Shown in pieces: positions 45,569 through 54,227 of a DNA stretch of 64,000 nucleotides. The position numbers and the translations under genes are program-made. Under the pieces are notes generated by a model. The model did no database searches. It was not told the DNA's origin and saw nothing but the letters and a program-made list of their open reading frames with translations. Source of the DNA: JAEUIV01 sp033763795. Its GTDB lineage: Bacteria; Planctomycetota; Phycisphaerae; Phycisphaerales; UBA1924. How positions within the stretch are numbered: the stretch's first letter is position 1; each line of letters opens with the position of its first letter. The stretch covers positions 1 through 64,000 of the forward strand of contig JANRJV010000018.1 of NCBI GenBank assembly GCA_033763795.1, read 5' to 3'.

Positions 45569-48500
45569 ATGAGCAAGTCCGCGACCAAACCCGCTCAGCC
45601 TTCCAAGCCCGGCCAAAGGCCCGCCGCCGCTCCGCGCCGCAGGTGGCCCCGCCGCCTTGCCATCGCCACGCTCGTCGGCTTCACCCTCTACACGCTCTTC
45701 GGGTTCTTCGGCGTGCCCCTCCTCATCCGCCACGTCGCCATCCCCCAACTCAACAAGCGCCTCAGCGGTTCCGCCTCCCTCGCCAAGGCCTACACAAACC
45801 CCTTCCGACTCTCCATGCGCCTCGAAGGCTTCAACGTCCTCGACGCTGCAGGCCAGCGCGTCCTGGGCTTCGACGCACTCGAAGGAAACCTCCAGCTCGT
45901 CGACTCCCTCTTCAAAGGCGGCACACACCTCCTCCGCGCCGCCGTCGACAGGCCCTTCGTCTCCGCACGACTCGAGAAAGACGGCTCGCTCAACCTCGCC
46001 GCGCTCCTCAAGCCCTCGCCCGCGCCCGCCTCCTCCGCGCAGGCCCCCGCTCCCGCTCCCGGCTTCAAGACCATCCCCCGCCTCGTCGTCGGCTCGCTCA
46101 AGGTCGACGCCGCCGAGCTCCACCTCGCCGACACACGACCCTCCCAGGCCTTCGAGAAGATCGTCGAAGGCCTCACCTTCGAACTCACCGGACTCGACAC
46201 CCGCCCCGATCACGACAGCCCCGCCACCCTCGCCGCCCGCACCACCGACGGCGAGCGCCTCACCTGGACCGGCACCCTCCGCGCCGACCCCATCTCCTCA
46301 AAGGGCACGCTCGAGATCACAGACGTCGCCCTCCCCAAGCTCATGCCCTACGCCCGCGAACGCACCGAGGGCGCCATCGCCGCGGGAACTCTCTCCACCA
46401 CCATCCACTACGACTTCGCCCCCGTCCGCTCGCCCCGCGTCGTCTCCGCCACGCTCCCACAGCTCACCCTCAAGGACCTCAGGATCGAGCAGCCCGACGG
46501 CCCTACGCTCGAACTCCCCGCCCTCACCGCCGCCGCCGCCTCCATCGACGCCGCCGCCCGCACCGCCCACCTCGACAAGCTCACCGTCGACAGCCCCGTC
46601 ATCCACGTCCGCCGCGACGCCGCGGGAGTTATCTCACTCGCCCGCCTCGCCCCGGAAGCCGGAGACGCGCCCGCCGCCGCCCAGGGACGCACCCCTCCCA
46701 CTCCCGACGCCGCCGTCCCCGCCGTCGACCCCACAACCATCGAGTACCCCGTCGAGCAGGTCCGCGTCGCTCTGCTCCAGCTCGCCGAGCACGTGCTCAC
46801 CGGCTGGACAGTCAGCCTCGGCGCTCTCGAAGTCAGCGGCGGCGCCGTCAACATCCTCGACCAGGCTCCCCGCGCCCCCGTCGAGCTGAACCTCCGCGAT
46901 CTCGCCCTCGCCGCCGGCCCCGTCTCCTCCGCCGAGCACTTCCGCACACCGCTCTCTCTCTCCTTCACCCTCGCACAGGGCGGCGCCGCCGACCTCAAGC
47001 TCGACGTCGACCCCCTCACGCCCGCCATCGCGGGCCCCGTCACGCTCACCGACATCTCCCTCGCCCCCTTCGCCCCCTACCTCCCCGAGAGCGCGGGCGA
47101 CGCCGCCCCCTCCATCGCCCTCGCCGCGGGCACGCTCTCCGTCAAAGGCAACCTCACATCCGCGCGCGACGAAAACCGCGCCTTCACCGGCGCCTGGAAA
47201 GGCGCCGCCAGCCTCGCCTCCATCCAGGTGAACTCCGCCGGCCCCGACCCCGCCCTCACCCTCGCCCAGCTCCAGACCGACGGCTCGCTCGACGTGGGCT
47301 TCCTCCCGGGCAATCAGCCGCGGGCCGCGTGGGAAGGCGTCGTCCGCCTTCAAAGCCTCTCCGCCCGCTCTCCGCTCCTGGGCTCCAGCGCTCTCGAGCT
47401 CGCCGCCCTCGAAACCCAGGGCAAGCTGACCGTCACTCCCGCCGACACCTTCCCCGCTCTCGCCTACGACGGCACGACCACCGTGCAGGGCGCCCGCTAC
47501 CAGGGCGCGCCGATGGGCCCCGTCGACGCCGCGCTGGGCCGCATCGAAGCCAACGGCTCCGCCGCCTTCTCAGGAACCGCCACCTACCGCGGCTCGCTCA
47601 CCCTGCGCGACATCGCCATCACCGCGCCCGACCTCTTCTCGCTCGACGCCGCCGTCCAGTCTCTCGAACTCGCCGGCCTCACCCTCGACCAAGCCGCAAA
47701 CTCCGTCGAACTCGACCGCCTCGCCATCACCGCGCCGCACATCAAGGCCGCCCTCGCCCTCCTTCCCGACGCCCCATCGACGCCGCCGGACTCAAGCGAC
47801 ACCGCGTCCCCCGCCGCCGGCCGCTTCACTCCCCCGAACATCCCACTCAGCGCCCGCATCGCCGAACTCAGCATCAGCTCCGGCGTGCTCGAGATCCGCG
47901 ACCCCGCGGGCTCGGACGCCCCGCCGCTCACCGTCTCCGACCTCGAAGTGAACGCCCAGTCCCTCTCGACCCGGCCCGGCTCCCGCTCCACCGTCCGCAT
48001 GACCTCGCGCGTCGCCGGCACGGGCAAGGTCGAGTTCGAAGGCGCACTCGATCCCCTCGAACTCCCGCGCGAGAGCGACCTCACGCTCCGCGTCGCCGCC
48101 GTCCCGCTCAAGCCCTTCGATCCCTTCGCCGGCCGCTACGTGGGCTACCTCGTGGAGTCGGGCCGCGCCACCCTCGACATCCCCCTCACCATCCGCGCGG
48201 GCAAGGTCGAGGGCGACATGAACTTCGCCCTCGACAACATGCACCTCGGACAGAAGGTCGACAGCCCCGACGCACCCGACGTCCCCATCAAGCTGGGCCT
48301 CGACCTCCTCCGCGACTCGAACGACCGCGTCGAAGGACAGATCGGACTCTCAGGAGACATGAACGACCCCGCCTTCTCCTTCGGCGGGCTCATCTGGAAG
48401 GCCTTCATGAACGTCTTCGTCGGCGCCGCCACCGCCCCCTTCAAGATCCTGGGCGGCATCATCGGCCTCGCCGAAGGTCAGGACCTCTCCATGGTCGAGT

Positions 48501-49015
48501 TCCCGCCGGGCTCCGCGGAGCTCTCCCCCGATGCGCTCAGCACCCTCGACGCCATGGCCGCCGCCCTTGCCAAGCGCGAGAAGCTCCGCCTCGCCGTCGT
48601 GGGCCGCGCCGCTCCGCAGGACGAGCCCGCACTCAAGCTCGCCGCCCTCCGCGCCGGTCTGGGCCTGCCCAAGTCCACCATCCCCCAGCCCGAGGACGCC
48701 CCGCCCCCAGCCGACCCCGCCTACCGCAACGCCCTCGAAGACGCCTACCGCGAGGCCTTCGGCCGCGAAGCCATCGTCTCCTCCCGCCAGTCCATCCCCG
48801 ACGAAAACAAGCGCTTCAGCGACTACGAGCACAAGCTCGCCGAGCGCCAGACCCTCGCCCCCAACGCCCTCGAGGAGCTCGCCGCCGCCCGCGCCGCCGC
48901 CGTCGTCGAAGCCCTCGTCGAAGGCTCGGGAGTCTCGGCGGACCGCGTCACCACCGCGCCCCCGTCCGACGACAAGCCCGCCGAGAAGCCCTCCGCCGAA
49001 TTCACCATCAACTGA
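45569..49015 (+). CDS. DUF748/AsmA-like envelope protein
   Basis: A 1148-residue protein with a basic N-terminus, one membrane helix at about residues 28-50 (LAIATLVGFTLYTLFGFFGV) and a very long outside region built of repeated short beta segments, as in DUF748 and AsmA-family lipid-transport proteins. The opening IRHVAIPQLNKRLSGSASLA, then FRLSMRLEGF, fits DUF748. Near residue 976 is the OmpA-like motif VEFPPGSAELSPDALSTLDA, which DUF748 proteins carry at the C-terminus. It may bridge the periplasm and move lipids. A 56-base gap separates it from the M50 fusion; whether it belongs to that system is unknown. Confidence 0.85.
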   Translation: MSKSATKPAQPSKPGQRPAAAPRRRWPRRLAIATLVGFTLYTLFGFFGVPLLIRHVAIPQLNKRLSGSASLAKAYTNPFRLSMRLEGFNVLDAAGQRVLGFDALEGNLQLVDSLFKGGTHLLRAAVDRPFVSARLEKDGSLNLAALLKPSPAPASSAQAPAPAPGFKTIPRLVVGSLKVDAAELHLADTRPSQAFEKIVEGLTFELTGLDTRPDHDSPATLAARTTDGERLTWTGTLRADPISSKGTLEITDVALPKLMPYARERTEGAIAAGTLSTTIHYDFAPVRSPRVVSATLPQLTLKDLRIEQPDGPTLELPALTAAAASIDAAARTAHLDKLTVDSPVIHVRRDAAGVISLARLAPEAGDAPAAAQGRTPPTPDAAVPAVDPTTIEYPVEQVRVALLQLAEHVLTGWTVSLGALEVSGGAVNILDQAPRAPVELNLRDLALAAGPVSSAEHFRTPLSLSFTLAQGGAADLKLDVDPLTPAIAGPVTLTDISLAPFAPYLPESAGDAAPSIALAAGTLSVKGNLTSARDENRAFTGAWKGAASLASIQVNSAGPDPALTLAQLQTDGSLDVGFLPGNQPRAAWEGVVRLQSLSARSPLLGSSALELAALETQGKLTVTPADTFPALAYDGTTTVQGARYQGAPMGPVDAALGRIEANGSAAFSGTATYRGSLTLRDIAITAPDLFSLDAAVQSLELAGLTLDQAANSVELDRLAITAPHIKAALALLPDAPSTPPDSSDTASPAAGRFTPPNIPLSARIAELSISSGVLEIRDPAGSDAPPLTVSDLEVNAQSLSTRPGSRSTVRMTSRVAGTGKVEFEGALDPLELPRESDLTLRVAAVPLKPFDPFAGRYVGYLVESGRATLDIPLTIRAGKVEGDMNFALDNMHLGQKVDSPDAPDVPIKLGLDLLRDSNDRVEGQIGLSGDMNDPAFSFGGLIWKAFMNVFVGAATAPFKILGGIIGLAEGQDLSMVEFPPGSAELSPDALSTLDAMAAALAKREKLRLAVVGRAAPQDEPALKLAALRAGLGLPKSTIPQPEDAPPPADPAYRNALEDAYREAFGREAIVSSRQSIPDENKRFSDYEHKLAERQTLAPNALEELAAARAAAVVEALVEGSGVSADRVTTAPPSDDKPAEKPSAEFTIN

Positions 49016-49071
49016 GCCCGTCGTCCCCCCGCGCTACCATCCCCCGGCTCTCTCCAGCAGCGCCCCGACGC

Positions 49072-51219
49072 ATGACACCCGAGCGCCCAACCTTCCACGA
49101 ATCGTGGCACCGCGTCGCCGCGCTCCGCCCGCGCCTCAGGCCCTCCGTCCGCACCATCCGCCAGGTCTTCCGGGGCCGCGTCTGGCACATCGCCGAAGAC
49201 CCCACAGGCGCCCGCTACACACGCCTCTCCGAAAGCGCCTACCGCTTCGTCGCGCTGCTCGACGGCCGGCGCTCCGTCGCCGACGCCTGGGCCATCGTCA
49301 CCACCCAGTTGGGAGACGACGCGCCCACCCAGGGCGAAGCCCTCCAGATCCTCGCCCAGCTCTCCTCCGCGAACCTCATCGCCTCCAGCGACCCCGGCGA
49401 CGCCGCCGCCTTCCTCCAGCGCCGCCGGCGCCGCATCGCCCTCGAAGCCCGCTCCACGCTCATGAACGCCCTCTTCGCCCGCATCCCCCTGTGGGATCCG
49501 GACGCCTTCCTCGCGCGCTGGGCCCCGCTCGTCGGCCTCGCCTTCACGCGCGCCGGCTTCATCGCCTGGCTCGCACTCCTCGCCGCCGGCCTCTATCACC
49601 TCGCCGGCCGCGAGCAATCCCTCGCCCTCGAAGCCCGCTCCGCCATCGACTCCGCCCACCCCGCGTATCTCTTCGCCGTCTTCATCGCCCTCAAGCTCTT
49701 CCACGAGCTGGGCCACGGCTTCGCCTGCAAGTGCCTGGGCCGCCGCGAAGGAGGCGAGGCCGGCGCCGTCCACTCCATAGGCCTCATGCTCCTCGTACTC
49801 GTCCCCGCTCCCTACGTCGACGCGACCTCGAGCTGGGGGCTCCGCCGCACGCGCGACCGCGTCATTGTCGGCGCCGCCGGCATGATGGTCGAGCTCGCCT
49901 GCGCCGCCATCGCCGCCGTCGTCTGGGCCCGCACGCCCCAGGGCACCCTCCTCCACGACACCGCCTTCCACGTCATGCTCATCGCGGGCGTCTCCACCGT
50001 CATCTTCAACATCAACCCCCTCATGCGCCTCGACGGCTACGCCATCCTCTGCGACCTCCTGGGCACGCCCAACCTCGCCTCCCGCAGCCGCGACGCCGTC
50101 CACTCCTTCATCAAGCGCCGCATCTGGCACGTCCGCGTCCCGCCCCCGGAGCTCTCCCCCTTCGAGCGCTTCTTCTTCCCCCTCTACTGGTCCGCCGCGC
50201 TCGCCTACCGCGCCGTCCTCTGCGTGGGCATCGCCCTGCTCATCGCGCAGCGCCAGTGGATCCTGGGCGTCGCGCTCATAGCGCTCCTCGCCGCCCTCTG
50301 GCTCGCCCTCCCCGCCGCCACATTCTTCCGCTACCTCTTCACGTCCCCCGAGCTCACGCGCGTCAGGCCCCGCGCCCTCATCAGCTCAGCGCTGGCGCTC
50401 ACCGTCGCGGCCTTCGCCCTCGCCGTCATCCCCGCCCCGCAGCACGTCCGCCTCGCCGGCACCGTCGAGCCCGCCCGCTACGACCGCGTCTTCGCCCGCG
50501 CCGAAGGCTGGATCGACCGCGCCGCCCCCGCCGCCTCCTTCGTCGATGACATCCTCCTCGAAGCCTCGAACCCCGACCTCGAAGCCCGCCGCCGCGTCCT
50601 CGCCGCCGAGCGCGACGCCGTCCTCACCGCCCGCCGCGTCGCACTCGCCGCCGACCCCGCCGAGGCCCAGCGCCTCGCCGGCGCCCTCGCCGCCCTCCAA
50701 GATCAGCTCGACCTCGCCGAAGAATCCCTCGCGAACCTCACCGTCCGCGCCCCCTTCCCCGGCACATGGCTCGTCCGCGACGAAGCCATCGCCAAAGGCG
50801 CCTACCTCAACCGCGGCTCGCCCCTGGGCATCGTCGCCGACCTCTCGCATCTCGCCGTCCGCGCCTCCGCCGGACAGGAAACCGCCGCGCGGCTCATCGA
50901 CGCCGCCGCACGCCGCGCCCGCGTCGCCGCCCCCCGCGCTCCCTCCGCCGCCGCCACGCTCGAATCCATCACACCCGCCGGCGGCGACCCCGCCTCACGC
51001 CTCACCATCATCTCCGCCTGGACCGCCGCGCACGCGGACCCCGAACCCCAAGCCGCACCCGCCGCGCAGGCCTTCGACGTCCGCCTCCTCCTCGACCCCG
51101 GCGCCCCCTTCGCCCCGGGCCAGTCCGTCATCGTCCGCATGGCGCTCCCCGATCGACCCATCGGCCTCCAGGCCCTCGACGCACTCCGCCGCGCGTTCCA
51201 GGAACGCTTCCGGCTATGA
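49072..51219 (+). CDS. PqqD-like / M50 metalloprotease / HlyD-like fusion
   Basis: A 715-residue membrane protein. Residues 30-105 resemble a PqqD-type peptide-binding domain (ARYTRLSESAYRFVALLDG). Residues 160-440 hold several helices with the M50 zinc site HELGH at 211-215 and the second motif NPLMRLDGYAILCDLLG near 315-330, as in the YydH/SpaB-like M50 branch. After a helix near 435-455, residues 460-650 form a barrel-sandwich adaptor region with a short coiled coil (HVRLAGTVEPARYDRVFARA; ASNPDLEARRRVLAAERDAV). It would cut or pass a peptide through the membrane. The ATG is preceded by TACCAT 31 bases upstream; the stop overlaps the SecA-like gene (ATGA). Confidence 0.85.
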   Translation: MTPERPTFHESWHRVAALRPRLRPSVRTIRQVFRGRVWHIAEDPTGARYTRLSESAYRFVALLDGRRSVADAWAIVTTQLGDDAPTQGEALQILAQLSSANLIASSDPGDAAAFLQRRRRRIALEARSTLMNALFARIPLWDPDAFLARWAPLVGLAFTRAGFIAWLALLAAGLYHLAGREQSLALEARSAIDSAHPAYLFAVFIALKLFHELGHGFACKCLGRREGGEAGAVHSIGLMLLVLVPAPYVDATSSWGLRRTRDRVIVGAAGMMVELACAAIAAVVWARTPQGTLLHDTAFHVMLIAGVSTVIFNINPLMRLDGYAILCDLLGTPNLASRSRDAVHSFIKRRIWHVRVPPPELSPFERFFFPLYWSAALAYRAVLCVGIALLIAQRQWILGVALIALLAALWLALPAATFFRYLFTSPELTRVRPRALISSALALTVAAFALAVIPAPQHVRLAGTVEPARYDRVFARAEGWIDRAAPAASFVDDILLEASNPDLEARRRVLAAERDAVLTARRVALAADPAEAQRLAGALAALQDQLDLAEESLANLTVRAPFPGTWLVRDEAIAKGAYLNRGSPLGIVADLSHLAVRASAGQETAARLIDAAARRARVAAPRAPSAAATLESITPAGGDPASRLTIISAWTAAHADPEPQAAPAAQAFDVRLLLDPGAPFAPGQSVIVRMALPDRPIGLQALDALRRAFQERFRL

Positions 51220-53231
51220 CGCAACTCTCCCTCCCGCACTCCGCCGCCCCGGCCCCGCCGCGTCACGACGCCCCGCTCCGCTGGCGCGCCCTCCCCGCCC
51301 TCCATTCGCGCCGCCCGCCGCTCCGAGGCCTCGACGCCCTCGCTCATCACATCTCGGGCCTCATCCGCAGGCCCCTCGCCCGCCCGGCCCCGTTCCTCGC
51401 CCGCGCCTCAATCGTCCAGCGCCGCGCCGCCGACTTCGCCGCGCTCGACGCCCCGCGCTTCGCCCAGCAAGTCGCGACCCTCCGCGCCCGCTTCCGCCTC
51501 GCCCGCGACAACCCCGACGACACGCTCACCGCCTGCGCCCTCGTCGCCGAGGCCGCGCGCCGCGCCCTCGATCAATCGCCCACGCGCGAGCAGATCGCCG
51601 GCGCGCTCGCCATCGCCTCGGGATGCCTCGCCGAAATGGCCACCGGCGAAGGCAAAACCCTCGCCGCCACCATGCCCGCAGCCATCGCCGGATGGCGCGG
51701 CCGGGGCTGCCACGTCCTCACCGCCAACGACTACCTCGCCGACCGCGACGCCCGATGGATGTCGCCCGTCTACCAGCTCCTCCATCTCACCGCCGCACCC
51801 ATTACCGCCCAGTCCGACGCCCTCCACCGCCGCAGCGCCTACGCCGCCGACATCACCTACCTCACCAGCAAGGAAGCCGCCGCCGACTTCCTCCGCGACC
51901 GCCTCGAGCTCCGCTCCACACCCTCGCTCGCCGCCGGACTCCTCGCGCGCCACAGGCCCGTCGATCGTCTCGTGATGCGCGGCCTCGAAGCCGCCATCGT
52001 CGACGAGGCCGACGCCCTCCTCCTCGACGACGCCGTCACACCCCTCATCATCTCCGCCCCCGCCCCCTCCGCCGCCCCCGCCGACCACCACACCCCCTAC
52101 ACCCAGGCCGCCGAACTCGCCCGCACCCTCGAGCTCTACCGCGACTTCACCATCGACCGCCAGCACAACGAGATCACCCTCACCGCCTCGGGCCGCCGCG
52201 CCCTCCGCGCCGCGCAGCTCGCCCTGGGCGGACTCTGGACCGGACCGCGCCGCGCCGAAGAACTCCTCGCCCAGGCCCTCCTCGCGCGCGAAGCCTTCCA
52301 CAACGGCCGCCAGTACATCATCCGCGAAGGACGCGTCGTCATCATCGACGACGCCACCGGCCGCGCCGCCCCCGACCGCTCCTGGCGCGACGGCCTCCAT
52401 CAGGCCATCGAAGCCAAGGAACACCTCGCGCTCCGCCCGCCCCTCGAAACACTCGCACGCATCAGCTTCCAGCGCTTCTTCAGGCTCTACCGATCGCTCG
52501 GCGCCATGACCGGCACCGCCCGCGACGACCGCGCCGCCTTCTGGTTCTTCTATTCGCTCCCCGTCGTGCGCATCCCCACCCATCGGCCCTCGCGCCGCAC
52601 AACGCTCCCCGCCCGCGTCCACGCCCGCGCCGCGGACGCCCTGGCCGACGTCGCCGCCGAGGCCCGCCGCGCCGCCTCCGCCGGCCGCCCCGTCCTCATA
52701 GGCGTGCGCACCATCGCCCAGAGCCAGGCCCTCTCACGCGTCCTCACCGCCTCCGCGCTCCCCCACTCCCTCCTCAGCGCCCTCAACCACGAGGAGGAGG
52801 CCGCCGTCATCGCCCGCGCCGGCCAGGCCGCACGCATCACCATCGCCACCAACATGGCAGGCCGCGGCACCGACATCGCCCTCACCCCCGACGCCGCCCG
52901 CGCCGGCGGACTCCACGTCATCATCGCCGAGCTCAACGAATCAACGCGCCTCGACCGCCAGCTCGCGGGCCGCGCCGCCCGGCAGGGCGACCCCGGCTCA
53001 GCCATCTCCATCCTCAACCTGCAGGATCAGCTCCTCGCCGACCTCGCCGCACCCGTCGCCCGCACGCTCGCGCGCTCGCTCCCGGGCCCGGCCTTCCGCC
53101 TCGCCGCCCTCGCGCTGATCGCCCTCGCCCGCGCCCGCGCCGCCGCCCGCGCCGCTCAGCGTCGCCGCGCCGTCCTCCGCGCCGACGAGTGGCTCGACCA
53201 GTCCCTCCCCTTCACCTCCAGCCGCCTCTGA
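51216..53231 (+). CDS. Shortened SecA-like translocase ATPase
   Basis: A 671-residue DEAD-type motor of the SecA family, well short of the housekeeping 850-950 residues. Kept motifs are Walker A MATGEGKT near 141, VDEADALLLDDAVTPLIIS near 261 (the SecA Walker B block), the GAMTGTA link near 428, NMAGRGTDI near 547 and RAARQGDPGS near 586. The preprotein cross-linking domain looks reduced and the helical scaffold, wing and C-terminal zinc finger are absent. It therefore looks like a dedicated motor for a special substrate rather than the main SecA. It is translationally coupled to the M50 fusion and ends one base from the convergent adaptor gene. Confidence 0.88.
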   Translation: MTQLSLPHSAAPAPPRHDAPLRWRALPALHSRRPPLRGLDALAHHISGLIRRPLARPAPFLARASIVQRRAADFAALDAPRFAQQVATLRARFRLARDNPDDTLTACALVAEAARRALDQSPTREQIAGALAIASGCLAEMATGEGKTLAATMPAAIAGWRGRGCHVLTANDYLADRDARWMSPVYQLLHLTAAPITAQSDALHRRSAYAADITYLTSKEAAADFLRDRLELRSTPSLAAGLLARHRPVDRLVMRGLEAAIVDEADALLLDDAVTPLIISAPAPSAAPADHHTPYTQAAELARTLELYRDFTIDRQHNEITLTASGRRALRAAQLALGGLWTGPRRAEELLAQALLAREAFHNGRQYIIREGRVVIIDDATGRAAPDRSWRDGLHQAIEAKEHLALRPPLETLARISFQRFFRLYRSLGAMTGTARDDRAAFWFFYSLPVVRIPTHRPSRRTTLPARVHARAADALADVAAEARRAASAGRPVLIGVRTIAQSQALSRVLTASALPHSLLSALNHEEEAAVIARAGQAARITIATNMAGRGTDIALTPDAARAGGLHVIIAELNESTRLDRQLAGRAARQGDPGSAISILNLQDQLLADLAAPVARTLARSLPGPAFRLAALALIALARARAAARAAQRRRAVLRADEWLDQSLPFTSSRL

Positions 53232-53232
53232 C

Positions 53233-54099
53233 TCAGCGCCGCCCCGCGTCTCCCCCCGCCGCAGCCGCCTCCGCCGCGCCGAACTCCACCATCACGTGCG
53301 AACCCGCCGGCTCCCCCTCCGGATTCGCCGCCTCGATCCGCACAAGCCGCGTCTCGCTCCCCGGGTCCGCCACCGCGCCGATCTGCACGATCGTCCCGCG
53401 CACCTGCCGCCCACCCTCCTTGAACCTCACCAGCGCCGATCCCCCCACGCGCAGCCCCGCCGCGATCCCCACCGGAGTCGCCGCATCGATCCGCAGCGGG
53501 TCCGCCCGCACCAGCCGCAGCACGGGCCGCACCTCATCCACAAGCTCACCCGGCTCAACCAGCACCGTCTCGATCACACCCGCCAATGGCGCCCGCATCG
53601 AGTACCGCTCGTGCCGCGCCTTCGCCTGCGCCAGCTGCGCCCGCGCCTCCTCGCGCCGCTGCTCCGCCAGCTCGCGCGACAGCCGCGCCCGCGTCACCTC
53701 CAGCCGCGCCCGCTCAACCTCGAACGGCGCCGCCCCCGCCCGGCTCATCGCATCCTCAAGCCGCCCCAACTCGTTCTCCGCCAGCTTCAGCTCCGCCTCC
53801 GCCGCCTCCACGTCCAGCCCGCTCGACGCCCGCACCTCGAACAGCGCCACCGTCGCCGCACCCTCATCATCTTCCAGCTCGATCAGCAGCGCCCCCGCCT
53901 CCACGCGCTCCCCGGCCTCGACCAGCACCCGGCTCACCCGACCCTGCACCGTGAACCCGAGGTCCAGATCGTGCCGCGCCTCCGCGATCGCTTCCACCAT
54001 CACCACGCCCGGCCCGTCAGCCGCACGGCCCGCGCCCGCCCCCGTCGCGCCGATCAGCGCACCCGCCAGCCACAGACCGCACGCCAGCGAAGTCGACAC
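53233..54099 (-). CDS. HlyD/RND-type periplasmic adaptor protein
   Basis: A 288-residue membrane-fusion-type adaptor. A signal peptide or anchor (TSLACGLWLAGALIGATGAGA) is followed by half a barrel-sandwich (LGFTVQGRVSRVLVEAGERV), a long coiled coil rich in Ala, Glu, Leu and Arg (about residues 85-165), the second half (YSMRAPLAGVIETVLVEPGE) and a beta-barrel. The start is a GTG at 54099 with GGAGG eight bases upstream. The frame also opens with an ATG at 54249, but that would overlap the divergent gene and adds a non-signal, Arg/Gly-rich stretch, so I reject it. No inner-membrane pump gene accompanies it. Confidence 0.85.
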   Translation of the reverse strand: MSTSLACGLWLAGALIGATGAGAGRAADGPGVVMVEAIAEARHDLDLGFTVQGRVSRVLVEAGERVEAGALLIELEDDEGAATVALFEVRASSGLDVEAAEAELKLAENELGRLEDAMSRAGAAPFEVERARLEVTRARLSRELAEQRREEARAQLAQAKARHERYSMRAPLAGVIETVLVEPGELVDEVRPVLRLVRADPLRIDAATPVGIAAGLRVGGSALVRFKEGGRQVRGTIVQIGAVADPGSETRLVRIEAANPEGEPAGSHVMVEFGAAEAAAAGGDAGRR

Positions 54100-54227
54100 G
54101 CCGCCCGCCTCCAGTCTCGCGCACCGAACCCGCCGCGGCGAAAACTCCCGAGGGCCTCCCGATCGACACGGGCCGCCGCTCCGCCGATGATATCCGCCGC
54201 CGCGCAACGCCCCGCCCCGCTCCGCGC
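54100..54227. promoter_or_regulatory. Divergent promoter region of the two adaptor genes
   Basis: 128 bases separate the leftward adaptor (GTG at 54099) from the rightward GAF-HlyD fusion (ATG at 54228). A rightward TATCCG at 54191-54196 is a weak -10 candidate; no operator repeat is evident. Confidence 0.35.

Noticed and set aside
45643..49071. Continuous upstream extension of the M50 fusion frame through the DUF748 gene, which would give a protein of over 1800 residues
   Set aside because: The upstream part is an Arg/Pro-rich out-of-frame shadow; the DUF748 frame fits its family and the M50 protein has a natural start at 49072.
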